64,000 nt of DNA from Paenibacillus sp. 19GGS1-52 (GTDB taxonomy: Bacteria; Bacillota; Bacilli; Paenibacillales; Paenibacillaceae). Under the pieces are notes generated by a model. That model saw only the letters and a program-made list of their open reading frames with translations, did no database searches and was not told the DNA's origin. The DNA is taken from assembly GCF_022369515.1 (NCBI RefSeq), contig NZ_CP059724.1, positions 5,828,001 through 5,892,000 on the forward strand, written 5' to 3'. Positions 44,614 to 53,254 of this stretch are shown in pieces (position 1 is the first letter of the stretch; each line of letters starts with the position of its first letter). Both the position numbers and the translations under genes were made by a program.

Positions 44614-44895
44614 TTAGCCCAAGATTGCGTGAATGTCGCTTTCTTTCATAATCAAATATTCTTTACCTTCGTATTTGATTTCTGTTCCGGCATATTTCGA
44701 GAAAAGAACGCGATCGCCTTCTTTAACTTCCAATGGAATACGTACGCCATCCTTCAAAGCTCCGCTACCGATTGCGATAACTTTACCTTCTTGTGGTTTC
44801 TCCTTGGAGGAGTCTGGAAGTACGATACCGAAAGAGGTCGTTTCCTCCGCTTCGTTTGCTTCCACTAATACGCGTTCACCTAATGGTTTGATCAT
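44614..44895 (-). CDS. groES: Co-chaperonin GroES (Hsp10)
   Basis: 93 residues: IKPLGERVLVEANEAEE, the mobile-loop region TTSFGIVLPDSSKEKPQEGK (about 19-38), then KEGDRVLFSKYAGTEIKYEG. It caps GroEL and promotes folding. AAAGGAGG precedes ATG 44895. First gene of the operon, under a sigma-A promoter and CIRCE element about 150-210 bp upstream. Confidence 0.98.
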   Translation of the reverse strand: MIKPLGERVLVEANEAEETTSFGIVLPDSSKEKPQEGKVIAIGSGALKDGVRIPLEVKEGDRVLFSKYAGTEIKYEGKEYLIMKESDIHAILG

Positions 44896-45040
44896 GAAAA
44901 AATAGCCTCCTTTAGAATTATGTTGTTTATCTTGAAAACAGAGATTAGAAACACCGTCGATCCTTAGGATACAGCGGTATTTATGGAAAATATCGACTTA
45001 ACGCAGCAAACACCGGCTAATTCCATATTTTCCAAGCTCA

Positions 45041-45067
45041 TTAGCACTCGACAGCTTGTAGTGCTAA
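45041..45067. promoter_or_regulatory. CIRCE element (HrcA operator)
   Basis: TTAGCACTC, a 9-bp spacer and TAGTGCTAA: the CIRCE consensus TTAGCACTC-N9-GAGTGCTAA with one change in the right arm. It lies just downstream of the groES promoter, so HrcA would repress groESL until heat shock. Confidence 0.92.
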
Positions 45068-45078
45068 CAACAATTTTT

Positions 45079-45107
45079 ATGATACTCAACTTGAGGCAGG
45101 ATTTCAA
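45079..45107 (-). promoter_or_regulatory. groESL promoter
   Basis: Minus strand TTGAAA (complement at 45102-45107), a 17-bp spacer and TATCAT (complement at 45079-45084). The CIRCE element overlaps the expected transcription start. The rest of the 346-bp gap holds only this leader and no gene. Confidence 0.8.
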
Positions 45108-45241
45108 GTCCTTTTACACAAATTCGTATTTGTTTTCGGAAAAATATGGTTTCAGAGGGTCGTCCGACACATACTCTATACCATTTTATCCACTCACGGA
45201 CAAAATATGCCTTATAAAGACTTCGCACGATTCATTCAACC

Positions 45242-46012
45242 CTATGAATCCTCTTTCCTAACATAAGACGCCTCACGCGCCATATCCGCAGCTAGCTGCT
45301 TGCGAAAAACAAAGGCCGACAAGAGCACGCTGAACTCATACAGCACCAGCAATGGAATGGTTACCAGAAAATCCGAAATGAAATCTGGCGGTGTGATTAC
45401 CACGGCAATGAAGACCAGCACGAAATAGGCATACCGGCGTATTTTACGCAACCGCAGTGGATTAAGAATTCTGAGCTTGGTCAGAAACATCACTAACAGC
45501 GGCAGTTCAAACAGCAGCGCCAGTGGCAGGACCAAACTAAACATGAAGCTGAAGTACTGGGCGATCCCATACGTTTCTTCAAGCCCCATACTTCTGGTAA
45601 CCGAAATAGTAAAAGAAAGTGCCATAGGGAATACAATATAATAGGCAAAAGCGATACCAAGCAGAAAAAGAATAAACACATAAGGAACATAACGCAGTGC
45701 CGCGCTTCGCTCCGCTTGGCGAAGTCCGGGACTAATGAATGCCCAGAGCTGATAGACGATAAAAGGTACAGTTACCACCAGTGATACTGCCATGGAGATC
45801 TTCATGTACATACCGATTCCGTCCCAGAAGGAAAAAGCATGCAATACAAAGCCCTCGGCCAAATCGGCGTGGATCAAATAGTTATAGATTGGCTTGGCAA
45901 CGAAGAGTCCGACCACCAATCCCGCTACAAAGACAATCAGCACATAAATAATCCGTTTACGCAGTTCAGTTAAATGATCAACCACCGACATTTCTTCCGA
46001 TTCCAGAGACAT
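45242..46012 (-). CDS. tatC: Sec-independent translocase subunit TatC
   Basis: About 256 residues with six membrane helices: VVDHLTELRKRIIYVLIVFV at the N-terminus, the glutamate-bearing twin-arginine binding region, then KISMAVSLVVTVPFIVYQLW and RYAYFVLVFIAVVITPPDFI. It is the receptor for twin-arginine signal peptides. Starts at 46054 (TTG) and 46033 are possible; ATG 46012, with GGATGGTG 5 nt upstream, is preferred. tatA lies upstream but a terminator separates the two. Confidence 0.93.
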   Translation of the reverse strand: MSLESEEMSVVDHLTELRKRIIYVLIVFVAGLVVGLFVAKPIYNYLIHADLAEGFVLHAFSFWDGIGMYMKISMAVSLVVTVPFIVYQLWAFISPGLRQAERSAALRYVPYVFILFLLGIAFAYYIVFPMALSFTISVTRSMGLEETYGIAQYFSFMFSLVLPLALLFELPLLVMFLTKLRILNPLRLRKIRRYAYFVLVFIAVVITPPDFISDFLVTIPLLVLYEFSVLLSAFVFRKQLAADMAREASYVRKEDS

Positions 46013-46067
46013 GCTGACACCATCCCGTGACATTTCAATTTTCTTAATGAACAATTCCTGCTAACTA

Positions 46068-46118
46068 GAAAAAGGGGGTATCCTCAAAGTCTGGTACAGA
46101 CTTGAGAAATAGCCCCCG
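46068..46118 (-). terminator. Terminator between tatA and tatC
   Basis: Minus strand GGGGGCTATTTCTCAAGTCTG pairs with CAGACTTTGAGGATACCCCC around a 3-nt loop, then TTTTT. It ends tatA transcription 17 bp after the stop; tatC begins shortly after, so it needs readthrough or its own promoter. Confidence 0.85.
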
Positions 46119-46134
46119 CATGTATTGGTTCTAT

Positions 46135-46377
46135 TTATTCTGGTAACCGTCTATCCTGTGGAACTTCCGCAACGACTTTCTGAGGGGCCGGCGGTACAGG
46201 AGCTTCACTCTTCTTCACCGATTCAGGTTCACTCATAACATCACGTGCGCCTTCTTTGAATTCACGGAAAGTCCGTCCAACTGCACGGCCCAGCTCCGGA
46301 AGCTTGTTTGGACCAAAGAGCAATAGCGCCAATATGACCAGCATAATAATTCCGGGAGTACCAATTCCACTTAGCAT
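46135..46377 (-). CDS. tatA: Sec-independent translocase subunit TatA
   Basis: 80 residues: one N-terminal membrane helix (GTPGIIMLVILALLLFGPNK, residues 6-25), the FGPNKLPELGRAVG hinge and amphipathic helix (about 21-50), and an acidic/Pro-rich tail. TatA multimers form the protein-conducting pore for folded twin-arginine substrates. AAGGAGG precedes ATG 46377. Confidence 0.95.
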   Translation of the reverse strand: MLSGIGTPGIIMLVILALLLFGPNKLPELGRAVGRTFREFKEGARDVMSEPESVKKSEAPVPPAPQKVVAEVPQDRRLPE

Positions 46378-46507
46378 TGTTGTTATTCCTCCTTGTCACA
46401 TTTGTCCGTTCATGATATTTTGTCGATAATTTAATAATACCATAACTTATATCACACATCCATCGACTATCTTTGGCTGCTACGATGATATGACAAGGAC
46501 AATCAAC

Positions 46508-46993
46508 TTACTGGCGGTACTGACCTGTGACCATGAGTAGAGCCTCAGGAAGCTGATCCATAATCGCAGCCAGATTCTCATGAACACCTTTAGGCGTGCC
46601 AGGTAAATTAACGATTAGCGTGCGTCCACGAATACCACAAATACCACGGAATAACATTACTGCACGATTCTTCTGCATCACCGTGTTCCGCATGGCCTCA
46701 GACAATCCCGGTACCTCCCGTTCGATTACTCGCCGGGTTGCTTCCGGAGTCACATCGCGAATCGCCAGATCTGTTCCTCCCGTTGTAAGCACCAGATCCG
46801 CCTGAAAATAATCAGTAAGCTCAATCAATGCCGCAATAATCTCATCTTGCTCATCGGGTACGATCCGATATTCGACAATTTCGCCCCCAAGTTCTTCTTC
46901 CACAAGCTCCCGAATAACCTGGGCGCTCGTGTCTTCCCGTTCGCCTCTGGCCCCTTTATCACTGGCCGTCAGGATTGCTGTTCTCCACGCCAT
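46508..46993 (-). CDS. MogA/MoaB family molybdenum cofactor biosynthesis protein
   Basis: 161 residues from ATG 46993 (AGGGGAGGG 8 nt upstream). MoCF-binding fold: AILTASDKGARGEREDTSAQ (about 6-25), VLTTGGTDLAIRDVTPEAT (about 71-89), LPGTPKGVHENLAAI (about 138-152). The usual TTGGTG motif here reads TTGGTD. It adenylylates molybdopterin before Mo insertion. It follows moaC on the same strand with an 82-bp gap. Confidence 0.92.
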   Translation of the reverse strand: MAWRTAILTASDKGARGEREDTSAQVIRELVEEELGGEIVEYRIVPDEQDEIIAALIELTDYFQADLVLTTGGTDLAIRDVTPEATRRVIEREVPGLSEAMRNTVMQKNRAVMLFRGICGIRGRTLIVNLPGTPKGVHENLAAIMDQLPEALLMVTGQYRQ

Positions 46994-47075
46994 AGGCTTA
47001 CCCTCCCCTTTATGTACTATGTATGATTGGCTATAAGTTGCAGCCTTCGCGCTTAAGTGTATAAAGCTCAAGCTG

Positions 47076-47552
47076 TTATGATTCTTCCCGCGCGTAATCT
47101 CCGTTCTTCCCGCCGCTCTTGGAAATCAATTGCGTAGGTCCGATCATCATATCCTTCTGCAAAGCCTTGCACATGTCATATACGGTCAATGCTGCAACCG
47201 AAACGGCGGTCAGCGCCTCCATTTCTACACCGGTCTTTCCGGTAGTCTTGACAGTTGCTTCTATATATAGTTCATCTTCGCTGTTATCTGAGAAGCGGAT
47301 ATCAATCCCTGTAAGCGGCAGCGGGTGACACATTGGAATCCAGTCGGAAGTCTTCTTCGCGGCCATAATTCCGGCGACCTGCGCTACGGCAAGCACATCG
47401 CCTTTGCTGATCTTGCCCTCCTTGATGGCACTCATTGTCCCTGAATCCATCGTAACCATACTGCGCGCAACAGCGATCCGCTTGGTAATCTCCTTATCGC
47501 TGACATCCACCATGCGTGCTCTGCCCTCTTCATTGAAATGCGTCAATTCCAA
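47076..47552 (-). CDS. moaC: Cyclic pyranopterin monophosphate synthase MoaC
   Basis: 158 residues, the usual MoaC length. MVDVSDKEITKRIAVARSMV (about 14-33), GKISKGDVLAVAQVAGIMAA, the active-site MCHPLPLTG, and TGVEMEALTAVSVAALTVYD. It converts the MoaA product to cyclic pyranopterin monophosphate, the first step to molybdopterin. Start TTG 47552 with AAAGGAG upstream, 3 nt after the 5-FTHF cyclo-ligase stop. Confidence 0.95.
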   Translation of the reverse strand: MELTHFNEEGRARMVDVSDKEITKRIAVARSMVTMDSGTMSAIKEGKISKGDVLAVAQVAGIMAAKKTSDWIPMCHPLPLTGIDIRFSDNSEDELYIEATVKTTGKTGVEMEALTAVSVAALTVYDMCKALQKDMMIGPTQLISKSGGKNGDYAREES

Positions 47553-47555
47553 GCT

Positions 47556-48191
47556 TCATTCTCCTTTACGGCAATGTAGTATGCCATTCTCCGTAATTAG
47601 CAAGTCCATAAATGCATCATGGTCAGCCATTGGCACCTCTGGAACGATTTGCATACCATAAGCCACACCAATCCATATAGGCGGCTTCGCGTGCTCACGC
47701 GGATTAGTCTCCCAGGCGGCTCGCAAGCGGTCGTAATACCCGCGGCCATAGCCAAGACGACCACCCCGAAGGTCGAAAGCCAGTCCCGGGACAAATATGG
47801 TCGTAGGTAGCGGTAGTACCTCTGATTCTTGTTGTGCTCCAGTTGAAAGTACAGGCTCGAGAATACCATATGCTCCCGGGGCCAGCTCGTTCCACGAGTG
47901 GACCTTGTGCAAAGTCATTGCTCCGCTTCCCGGAAGCACGCGGGGCAGCAGCACTTCACACTGCTCCTCCCACGCCCGCGTGATAAGCGGGCGGGTGTCC
48001 AGTTCAGAGCGGAACGGTACATAAGCCAGCAGTGATGCTGCGCCAACCGTCTTCATCCACTCCCATGCATGCCTGCAGACCAGAGAAGAGAGTTGCTCTC
48101 TCTGGTCTGCAGGCAGCTTGTCTCGGGCGGCAGACCTCTGAATACGCAGCTCCCGCTTTACTTCGGCGAGCAATGCACGCTTGCCCGTCAT
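47556..48191 (-). CDS. 5-formyltetrahydrofolate cyclo-ligase
   Basis: 211 residues: RSAARDKLPADQREQLSSLV near the N-terminus, ASLLAYVPFRSELDTRPLI (about 53-71), and the ATP/substrate signature LRGGRLGYGRGYYDRLRAAW (about 145-164). It converts 5-formyl-THF to 5,10-methenyl-THF using ATP. AAGGAGG precedes ATG 48191. First gene of a run with moaC and mogA, and divergent from the ABC-F gene. Confidence 0.92.
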   Translation of the reverse strand: MTGKRALLAEVKRELRIQRSAARDKLPADQREQLSSLVCRHAWEWMKTVGAASLLAYVPFRSELDTRPLITRAWEEQCEVLLPRVLPGSGAMTLHKVHSWNELAPGAYGILEPVLSTGAQQESEVLPLPTTIFVPGLAFDLRGGRLGYGRGYYDRLRAAWETNPREHAKPPIWIGVAYGMQIVPEVPMADHDAFMDLLITENGILHCRKGE

Positions 48192-48463
48192 CGTCGGCTG
48201 CCTCCTTATCTAATCATTATTTATTTTTACTTATCTTTAGCTTTCTTTGCTGTTTGTAAATTCAGTTTACCACTCTTCTCCCCCGTTCGCCAAGATGGCT
48301 CTGGGCAAGATGTTCCCCCACTCTTCCCTTACATCCCACACCTGCCTAATGACAGACTCTCGCGCCGGAAACGCTTTTCATGTAAACTATAGATTAAGTT
48401 GTTCAGAACGGCGGCGGCGATTGGTGCCAAAGCGAAAAATGCAAGGGTGGAGGTTTCATCGTT

Positions 48464-50416
48464 ATGCTTCTTCAAGCGACAGGAATTAGTAAATCATATG
48501 GTATACAGAGCGTGCTGGACGGCATAAGCCTACAGGTTAATGAGAAAGAACGGGTCGGTCTCGTTGGTGTCAACGGTGCTGGTAAGTCAACCTTCCTGCA
48601 AATTCTCGCGGGTGAAATGTCTTTTGACAGCGGGCAAATTCATAAAGCAAAAGAAACTACGATCGGGTATCTGGCCCAGAACAGCGGCCTGCAATCGGAT
48701 AAGACGATTCATGAAGAAATGCTGGCCGTTTTTGCACCACTGATCGAGGCCGAGGCAGAGCTGCGGCGGATGGAAGCCAGTATTGCCGATCCCAGAGTGG
48801 CGGAGGATTCGAAACGTTATGAAGAACTGTTAGAACGATATGCGGTCCGATCGGACTGGTTCAAGGATCATGGCGGTTATGAAATGAATACGCGTATCCG
48901 TAGTGTCCTGCATGGTATGGGCTTTGGTGAATTCGCACCGGAAACGCCAATTTCCACACTGAGCGGAGGACAAAAAACACGGCTCGCCCTAGCCCGCATC
49001 CTGCTTCAAGCCCCTGATCTTCTGATGCTGGATGAGCCGACCAACCATCTCGATATCGAAACGCTCACCTGGCTGGAGGATTATCTGCGCGGTTATGCCG
49101 GCGGAATTCTGGTTGTCTCCCATGACCGTTACTTTCTAGACCGGCTAGTTACTGCCATTGTAGAGATTGAACGGCATGAGTCCCGGCGTTATACGGGCAA
49201 TTACACCCGTTATATGGAACTGAAGGCGGCCGAGTATGAAATCAGAATGAAGCAGTTTGAGAAGCAGCAGGACGAGATTTCGCGGATGGAGGATTTCGTG
49301 CAGCGCAACATTGTGCGGGCATCTACTACCAAGCGAGCTCAGAGCAGACGTAAAGCACTGGACAAAATGGAGCGTATTGATCGGCCGATGGGCGACATGA
49401 AGAAAGCCAACTTTTCCTTCGAGCCAGATTTTATGTCCGGTAAAGAGGTGCTCCAGGTTCGCCAGGTCTCCGTTTCCTTTAATGAAGGCCAGCCCTTATT
49501 CAAGAATGCCTCCTTCGAACTACGTCGGGGTGAAACCGCTGCACTTATTGGCCCAAATGGGATCGGTAAATCGACGCTGCTGCAATGTATGATTGGAAGC
49601 CGTGAGCCCTCTGTCGGATCTGTGAATTGGGGTACCAAAGTAAAAATTGCTTATTACGATCAGGAACAGACTCATCTGAATCCACGCAATACCGTTCTTG
49701 AAGAGCTATGGAGCGAATATCCAATGCTGGAGGAGGCGCGAATCCGCACCATTCTTGGTAATTTCCTGTTCAGTGGCGAGGATGTTCAGAAAAGAATAGC
49801 CGCCTTAAGTGGTGGTGAGAAAGCACGTGTGTCACTGTCCAAGCTCATGCTGCGCGGTGCCAATATGCTTATTCTGGATGAGCCAACCAACCATTTGGAC
49901 CTTGTCAGCCGTGAGGTTCTGGAAGCGGCCTTAATGGATTTTGAGGGCACACTGCTCTTCATTTCCCATGACCGTTATTTCCTTAACAAAATGGCCGAGC
50001 GTATTCTGGAGCTGCATCCCAGCGGCATCGATCAATACCTTGGCAATTACGACGACTATGTCGATAAAAAGCGGGAATTGGAGGAAATTGCAAACGAAGC
50101 TGCGGAATTAGCTTTGGCAACGGCCTCCAAAAACACCAATAATGAAGCAGCTGTACAGGATAAAGGTGCCATTTCCACCTTTGAAGCAGACAAGCAAACC
50201 AAACGCGAGGAACGCAACCGCCAACGACGTATTGCCGAACTTGAGAAGAATATTTCCGAGTTGGAGGAAAAAGTTGCTTTTATAGAGAATGAAATGACGA
50301 AACCTGAAATTTATCAGGATTATTTGGCACTTCAGGGCTATGAAGCAGATCTAAAGGACAAAAAAGCGTCTCTAAGCGGTTTTTTTAGCGAATGGGAAAT
50401 TCTTGCTGACGAATAA
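48464..50416 (+). CDS. ABC-F family ATP-binding protein (YdiF-like)
   Basis: 650 residues with two ABC ATPase domains (about 1-250 and 320-520) and no membrane segment. First Walker A GVNGAGKSTFLQI, signature LSGGQKTRLALAR; second Walker A GPNGIGKSTLLQC, signature LSGGEKARVSLSK; both with LDEPTNHLD. The interdomain linker (about 250-310) is positively charged, and the C-terminal coiled coil (about 575-645) matches YdiF/Uup-type ABC-F proteins, which act on the ribosome. GGTGGAGG lies before ATG 48464. Downstream lies the DnaA-box cluster. Confidence 0.93.
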   Translation: MLLQATGISKSYGIQSVLDGISLQVNEKERVGLVGVNGAGKSTFLQILAGEMSFDSGQIHKAKETTIGYLAQNSGLQSDKTIHEEMLAVFAPLIEAEAELRRMEASIADPRVAEDSKRYEELLERYAVRSDWFKDHGGYEMNTRIRSVLHGMGFGEFAPETPISTLSGGQKTRLALARILLQAPDLLMLDEPTNHLDIETLTWLEDYLRGYAGGILVVSHDRYFLDRLVTAIVEIERHESRRYTGNYTRYMELKAAEYEIRMKQFEKQQDEISRMEDFVQRNIVRASTTKRAQSRRKALDKMERIDRPMGDMKKANFSFEPDFMSGKEVLQVRQVSVSFNEGQPLFKNASFELRRGETAALIGPNGIGKSTLLQCMIGSREPSVGSVNWGTKVKIAYYDQEQTHLNPRNTVLEELWSEYPMLEEARIRTILGNFLFSGEDVQKRIAALSGGEKARVSLSKLMLRGANMLILDEPTNHLDLVSREVLEAALMDFEGTLLFISHDRYFLNKMAERILELHPSGIDQYLGNYDDYVDKKRELEEIANEAAELALATASKNTNNEAAVQDKGAISTFEADKQTKREERNRQRRIAELEKNISELEEKVAFIENEMTKPEIYQDYLALQGYEADLKDKKASLSGFFSEWEILADE

Positions 50417-50470
50417 TGTAAGTGCTGTTTAAAAATATTTATTAACTGTTCCTGATTTGTTCATAAATAG

Positions 50471-50729
50471 TTATCCACAGCTCTATCCACAGATTTCGTG
50501 CATAACTCTCTCTCTAAAAAGGCCCTTCGGGCCTTTTTTTAGGCTTAAAATCGCTATTTGTGCTGTCAAGCATTTTTTATCCACCGAACTATCCACACTA
50601 TCCACAATTTCCACTAAAATTTACTTATCGTAAAATCGACTTTTGGAAGAGCCAAAAAAGAGGCGTTATTGTTGATTTTACATGGTTTTTACACAATTAC
50701 AGAGGAATATGTGGATAACTTTGTCCACA
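50471..50729. promoter_or_regulatory. DnaA-box cluster
   Basis: Seven sites in 259 bp. Two match TTATCCACA perfectly (50471-50479 plus; 50710-50718 minus) and five differ by one base (50483-50491, 50577-50585, 50589-50597, 50598-50606, 50721-50729). They fill the gene-free stretch 50417-50821 between the ABC-F gene and leuA. Likely a DnaA-binding locus that titrates DnaA, not the origin, since dnaA and dnaN are absent. Confidence 0.7.
50516..50541 (+). terminator. Terminator of the ABC-F gene
   Basis: AAAAAGGCCC-TTCG-GGCCTTTTTTT: a perfect stem with UUCG tetraloop, inside the DnaA-box cluster. Bidirectional in form. Confidence 0.9.
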
Positions 50730-50776
50730 ACTTGACAAAAGATGTGACGCGCTTTTTTCACAACCTTATTACAGTA

Positions 50777-50815
50777 AAAAAGAACCCGCCAGCTCCAAAG
50801 AAGACGGCGGGTACA
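50777..50815 (-). terminator. Terminator of leuA
   Basis: Minus strand ACCCGCC pairs with GGCGGGT around a GTCTTC...GGAGCT loop with inner pairing, then C and a T run, directly after the leuA stop at 50822. Confidence 0.75.
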
Positions 50816-50821
50816 TTATTT

Positions 50822-52372
50822 TTACATTGTCGAATCGTTTAGAGCCTGCGTGGAGAGAAGTGCCGCATTGCAGGCCGCAATATAAGCAATGCCAGCTGCC
50901 ATTACAATATCCTGATGGGTAGCTGTTCCTCTAAATTTAAGACCTTCCCACTCCACCATGACGGCTGCCTCAGCCTGGGCGTTCTCTCCGCTGCCCAAGG
51001 AATGCAGCTCTAGTCCTACAAAATCAATATTTTCAGCAATACCCTGCCCAATAGCAGCGATGATCGCTTCCAACGGTCCATCACCAGTGCTTGTATGAGA
51101 GGTTTCCAAACCACTCTTCAAGTGATGGACGGTCACTGCAGCAACACGGCGTTGTGCGCTGCCTGCCAACACTTGAACCTCACCCAGCTCGTAGACCTGA
51201 GCCTGCTGCCCGGTTGCCTGGCTCACCATTTGCAGCAGTTGGTCATCACTGACAACCTTTTGGCGGTCAGCCGTTTCCTTGAATGTCTCATACAATGCAT
51301 CCAGTTCCGTTGGGGCCAGCGTTATACCATACTTTGCAGTCCGATCCTTCAGCGCATGCCTGCCGGAATGCTTACCCAGAATGATCATACTACGCGGAAT
51401 GCCCAAACGCTCCGGGTCCATAATCTCATAGGTGCTGCGGTCTTTCAGCAGACCATCCTGATGGATGCCTGACTCATGCTGAAAGGCATTCCTTCCGACC
51501 ACTGGCTTGTTATACGCAATGGGAAAATGCATCGCCCCGCTGATCAACCGCGAGGTTTCATACAGCTTATCCAGCACGATCCCCGTCTCTGCGTCAAGCA
51601 CATCGCCACGTGTTTCCAGTGCCATCACCAGCTCCTCCAGCGCGCAGTTGCCGGTTCGTTCTCCGACACCATTGACGGTGACCTCAATCTGGGTGGCACC
51701 TCCAGCAATAGCCGCCAGACTGTTGGCTACAGCCAGCCCCAAGTCATTGTGACAGTGTGCGCTGTAACTCACCGTCTCTCCTCCTCTAGCCCCCAGCCGT
51801 ACACGCCGGAACATTTCTCCGTATTCCTGCGGCAGCGCGTATCCGACGGTGTCAGGTAAATTAATGATCGAAGCTCCCTCTGCTATAACCGCTTCAACCA
51901 TTTCGATCAGATCATCAATACCTGTCCGCGCTGCGTCCATAGCTGTGAATTCTACAACCTCACAGAATTGGCGCGCATATGCCGTCATCTCACGGGCGGC
52001 AGCAACGACCTCGGGTCTGCTCTTGCGCAGCTGATGGCGCAGGTGAATATCCGAAGAGGAGATGAACAGATGAATCCGCCGCCGATTCGCATCCTGCGTA
52101 GCCCGAACAGCAGCATCGATATCTCCTTTTACAGCCCGGGCAAAACCACAGATCTCCAAGCCCTGCACCTTGCGCGAAATCGTCTCCACCGCAGCAAAAT
52201 CACCGGGGCTTGAAACCGGGAAGCCCGGCTCAAGCACATCAACACCCAATTCCGCGAGCTTGTAAGCCAGAACTATTTTTTGCTCAGGGGTCAGACTTGC
52301 ACCGGGAGCCTGTTCACCATCACGCAGCGTGGTATCAAAAATCTGTATACGTTTCTTTACTGGAATAATCAT
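50822..52372 (-). CDS. leuA: 2-isopropylmalate synthase
   Basis: 516 residues from ATG 52372 (TAGGAGG upstream; the longer frame to 52429 lacks an RBS). The HMGL-like catalytic barrel starts IQIFDTTLRDGEQAPG and has the metal motif HCHNDLGLAVANS and the NGVGERTGNCALEELVMAL loop. The C-terminal regulatory domain (about 390-510) includes the leucine-binding region. It condenses acetyl-CoA and 2-ketoisovalerate, the first step of leucine synthesis, and is feedback inhibited. Controlled by two tandem T-box leaders. Confidence 0.96.
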   Translation of the reverse strand: MIIPVKKRIQIFDTTLRDGEQAPGASLTPEQKIVLAYKLAELGVDVLEPGFPVSSPGDFAAVETISRKVQGLEICGFARAVKGDIDAAVRATQDANRRRIHLFISSSDIHLRHQLRKSRPEVVAAAREMTAYARQFCEVVEFTAMDAARTGIDDLIEMVEAVIAEGASIINLPDTVGYALPQEYGEMFRRVRLGARGGETVSYSAHCHNDLGLAVANSLAAIAGGATQIEVTVNGVGERTGNCALEELVMALETRGDVLDAETGIVLDKLYETSRLISGAMHFPIAYNKPVVGRNAFQHESGIHQDGLLKDRSTYEIMDPERLGIPRSMIILGKHSGRHALKDRTAKYGITLAPTELDALYETFKETADRQKVVSDDQLLQMVSQATGQQAQVYELGEVQVLAGSAQRRVAAVTVHHLKSGLETSHTSTGDGPLEAIIAAIGQGIAENIDFVGLELHSLGSGENAQAEAAVMVEWEGLKFRGTATHQDIVMAAGIAYIAACNAALLSTQALNDSTM

Positions 52373-52493
52373 GAGGTAACCTCCTAGTTTTTGAATATCC
52401 TTAACGTTGATTTCAATGCAGGACCGCACGTCGACTTGCGGCTCTGCAACTTATCCCACCCACTGCTGCCGGCAGCATCTTCTACAACAACGC

Positions 52494-52810
52494 AAAAAAC
52501 CCGCCGTCTCTATATAAAGAGACGGCGGGTCACCCCTCCGCGGTACCACTCTTTTTGACGCATAAGCTACACATAGGTAGCCACTAGCTGCGTCCAGCTC
52601 TTCTTCCGGGACTCTCACAACAATAATAGTGTGAGCATTCTCCAAAAGGTCCGGTAACGGGGACATCCGTAGGCGGTGTATCACTTCTATTCCACCGCTC
52701 CGCTCCCGGGCGAGATTCAAGAGTTCTTGGTGACTGCGTTGCACCACCCCGCAGCTCTCTGTTCACCATCACTCTCTACTACTCCCGTTCATTGCGTTTA
52801 TCTTATAACT
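52494..52810 (-). promoter_or_regulatory. T-box riboswitch, proximal copy (leuA leader)
   Basis: On the minus strand the leader has Stem I with AGTA and AGAGAGCTGCGGGGTGG, a specifier region TTGAATCTCGCCCGGGAG (CTC at 52714-52712, Leu), and the T-box AGAGTGGTACCGCGG (52552-52538). It ends in a terminator (CCCGCCGTCTCTTTATATAG and its partner, then T run) at 52494-52530. Uncharged tRNA-Leu would favour the antiterminator. This copy is the one adjacent to leuA. Confidence 0.9.
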
Positions 52811-52839
52811 TGCTCTCTGCTGTTCTCTTAAAAATGGAC

Positions 52840-53220
52840 ACAAAAAAGCCTGCCATCTCATGCAAGAGACGACAGGCTGTTAACCTTCGCGGTACCACTC
52901 TTGTTGACATCCTTCTATACCGGCTGGATTGCTGCCGATACCAAGAACATCCACTTTACAGCCGGTAAGTGGAGACGGATATTCCCATCCTTCCCTTACT
53001 CGACCACCCTCTCACGGAGGTAACCCGTAACGATGTACGAAAGGCCCAGCGTACTGCTTGCCGGTCAACGCTCTCTTAGCTTCCAGAGCATCCTGCTTCC
53101 ACCGCTCCGCTCCCGGACGAGTTCAGGGCTCCTTCGACTGCGTCGCACCTGCCCGCAGCTCTCTTATCCCGGAGTATCCTTACTACTTCCATTCATCGCG
53201 TTTGATCCTTGTATAATTGG
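52840..53220 (-). promoter_or_regulatory. T-box riboswitch, distal copy (leuA leader)
   Basis: A second complete T-box leader upstream of the first. Stem I has AGAGAGCTGCGGGCAGG, with specifier region CCTGAACTCGTCCGGGAG (CTC at 53121-53119, Leu). T-box AAGAGTGGTACCGCG (52902-52888), then terminator GCCTGTCGTCTC/GAGATGGCAGGC with a T run at 52840-52879. Transcription from the promoter at 53225-53254 must pass both T-boxes to reach leuA. Confidence 0.9.
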
Positions 53221-53224
53221 TCTG

Positions 53225-53254
53225 ATTATACCTGCATCAATCAAAGGCTGTCAA
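53225..53254 (-). promoter_or_regulatory. Promoter of the T-box/leuA unit, overlapping the tsaD stop
   Basis: Minus strand TTGACA (complement at 53249-53254), an 18-bp spacer and TATAAT (complement at 53225-53230). The TGA stop codon of tsaD is part of TTGACA. Confidence 0.8.

Noticed and set aside
44983..45261. A 92-codon ORF on the plus strand
   Set aside because: It covers the groES promoter and CIRCE element; no RBS or family resemblance.
50417..50821. Chromosome origin oriC
   Set aside because: DnaA boxes are present, but dnaA, dnaN and other origin genes are not, and a leuA/tsaD context is unlike an origin.
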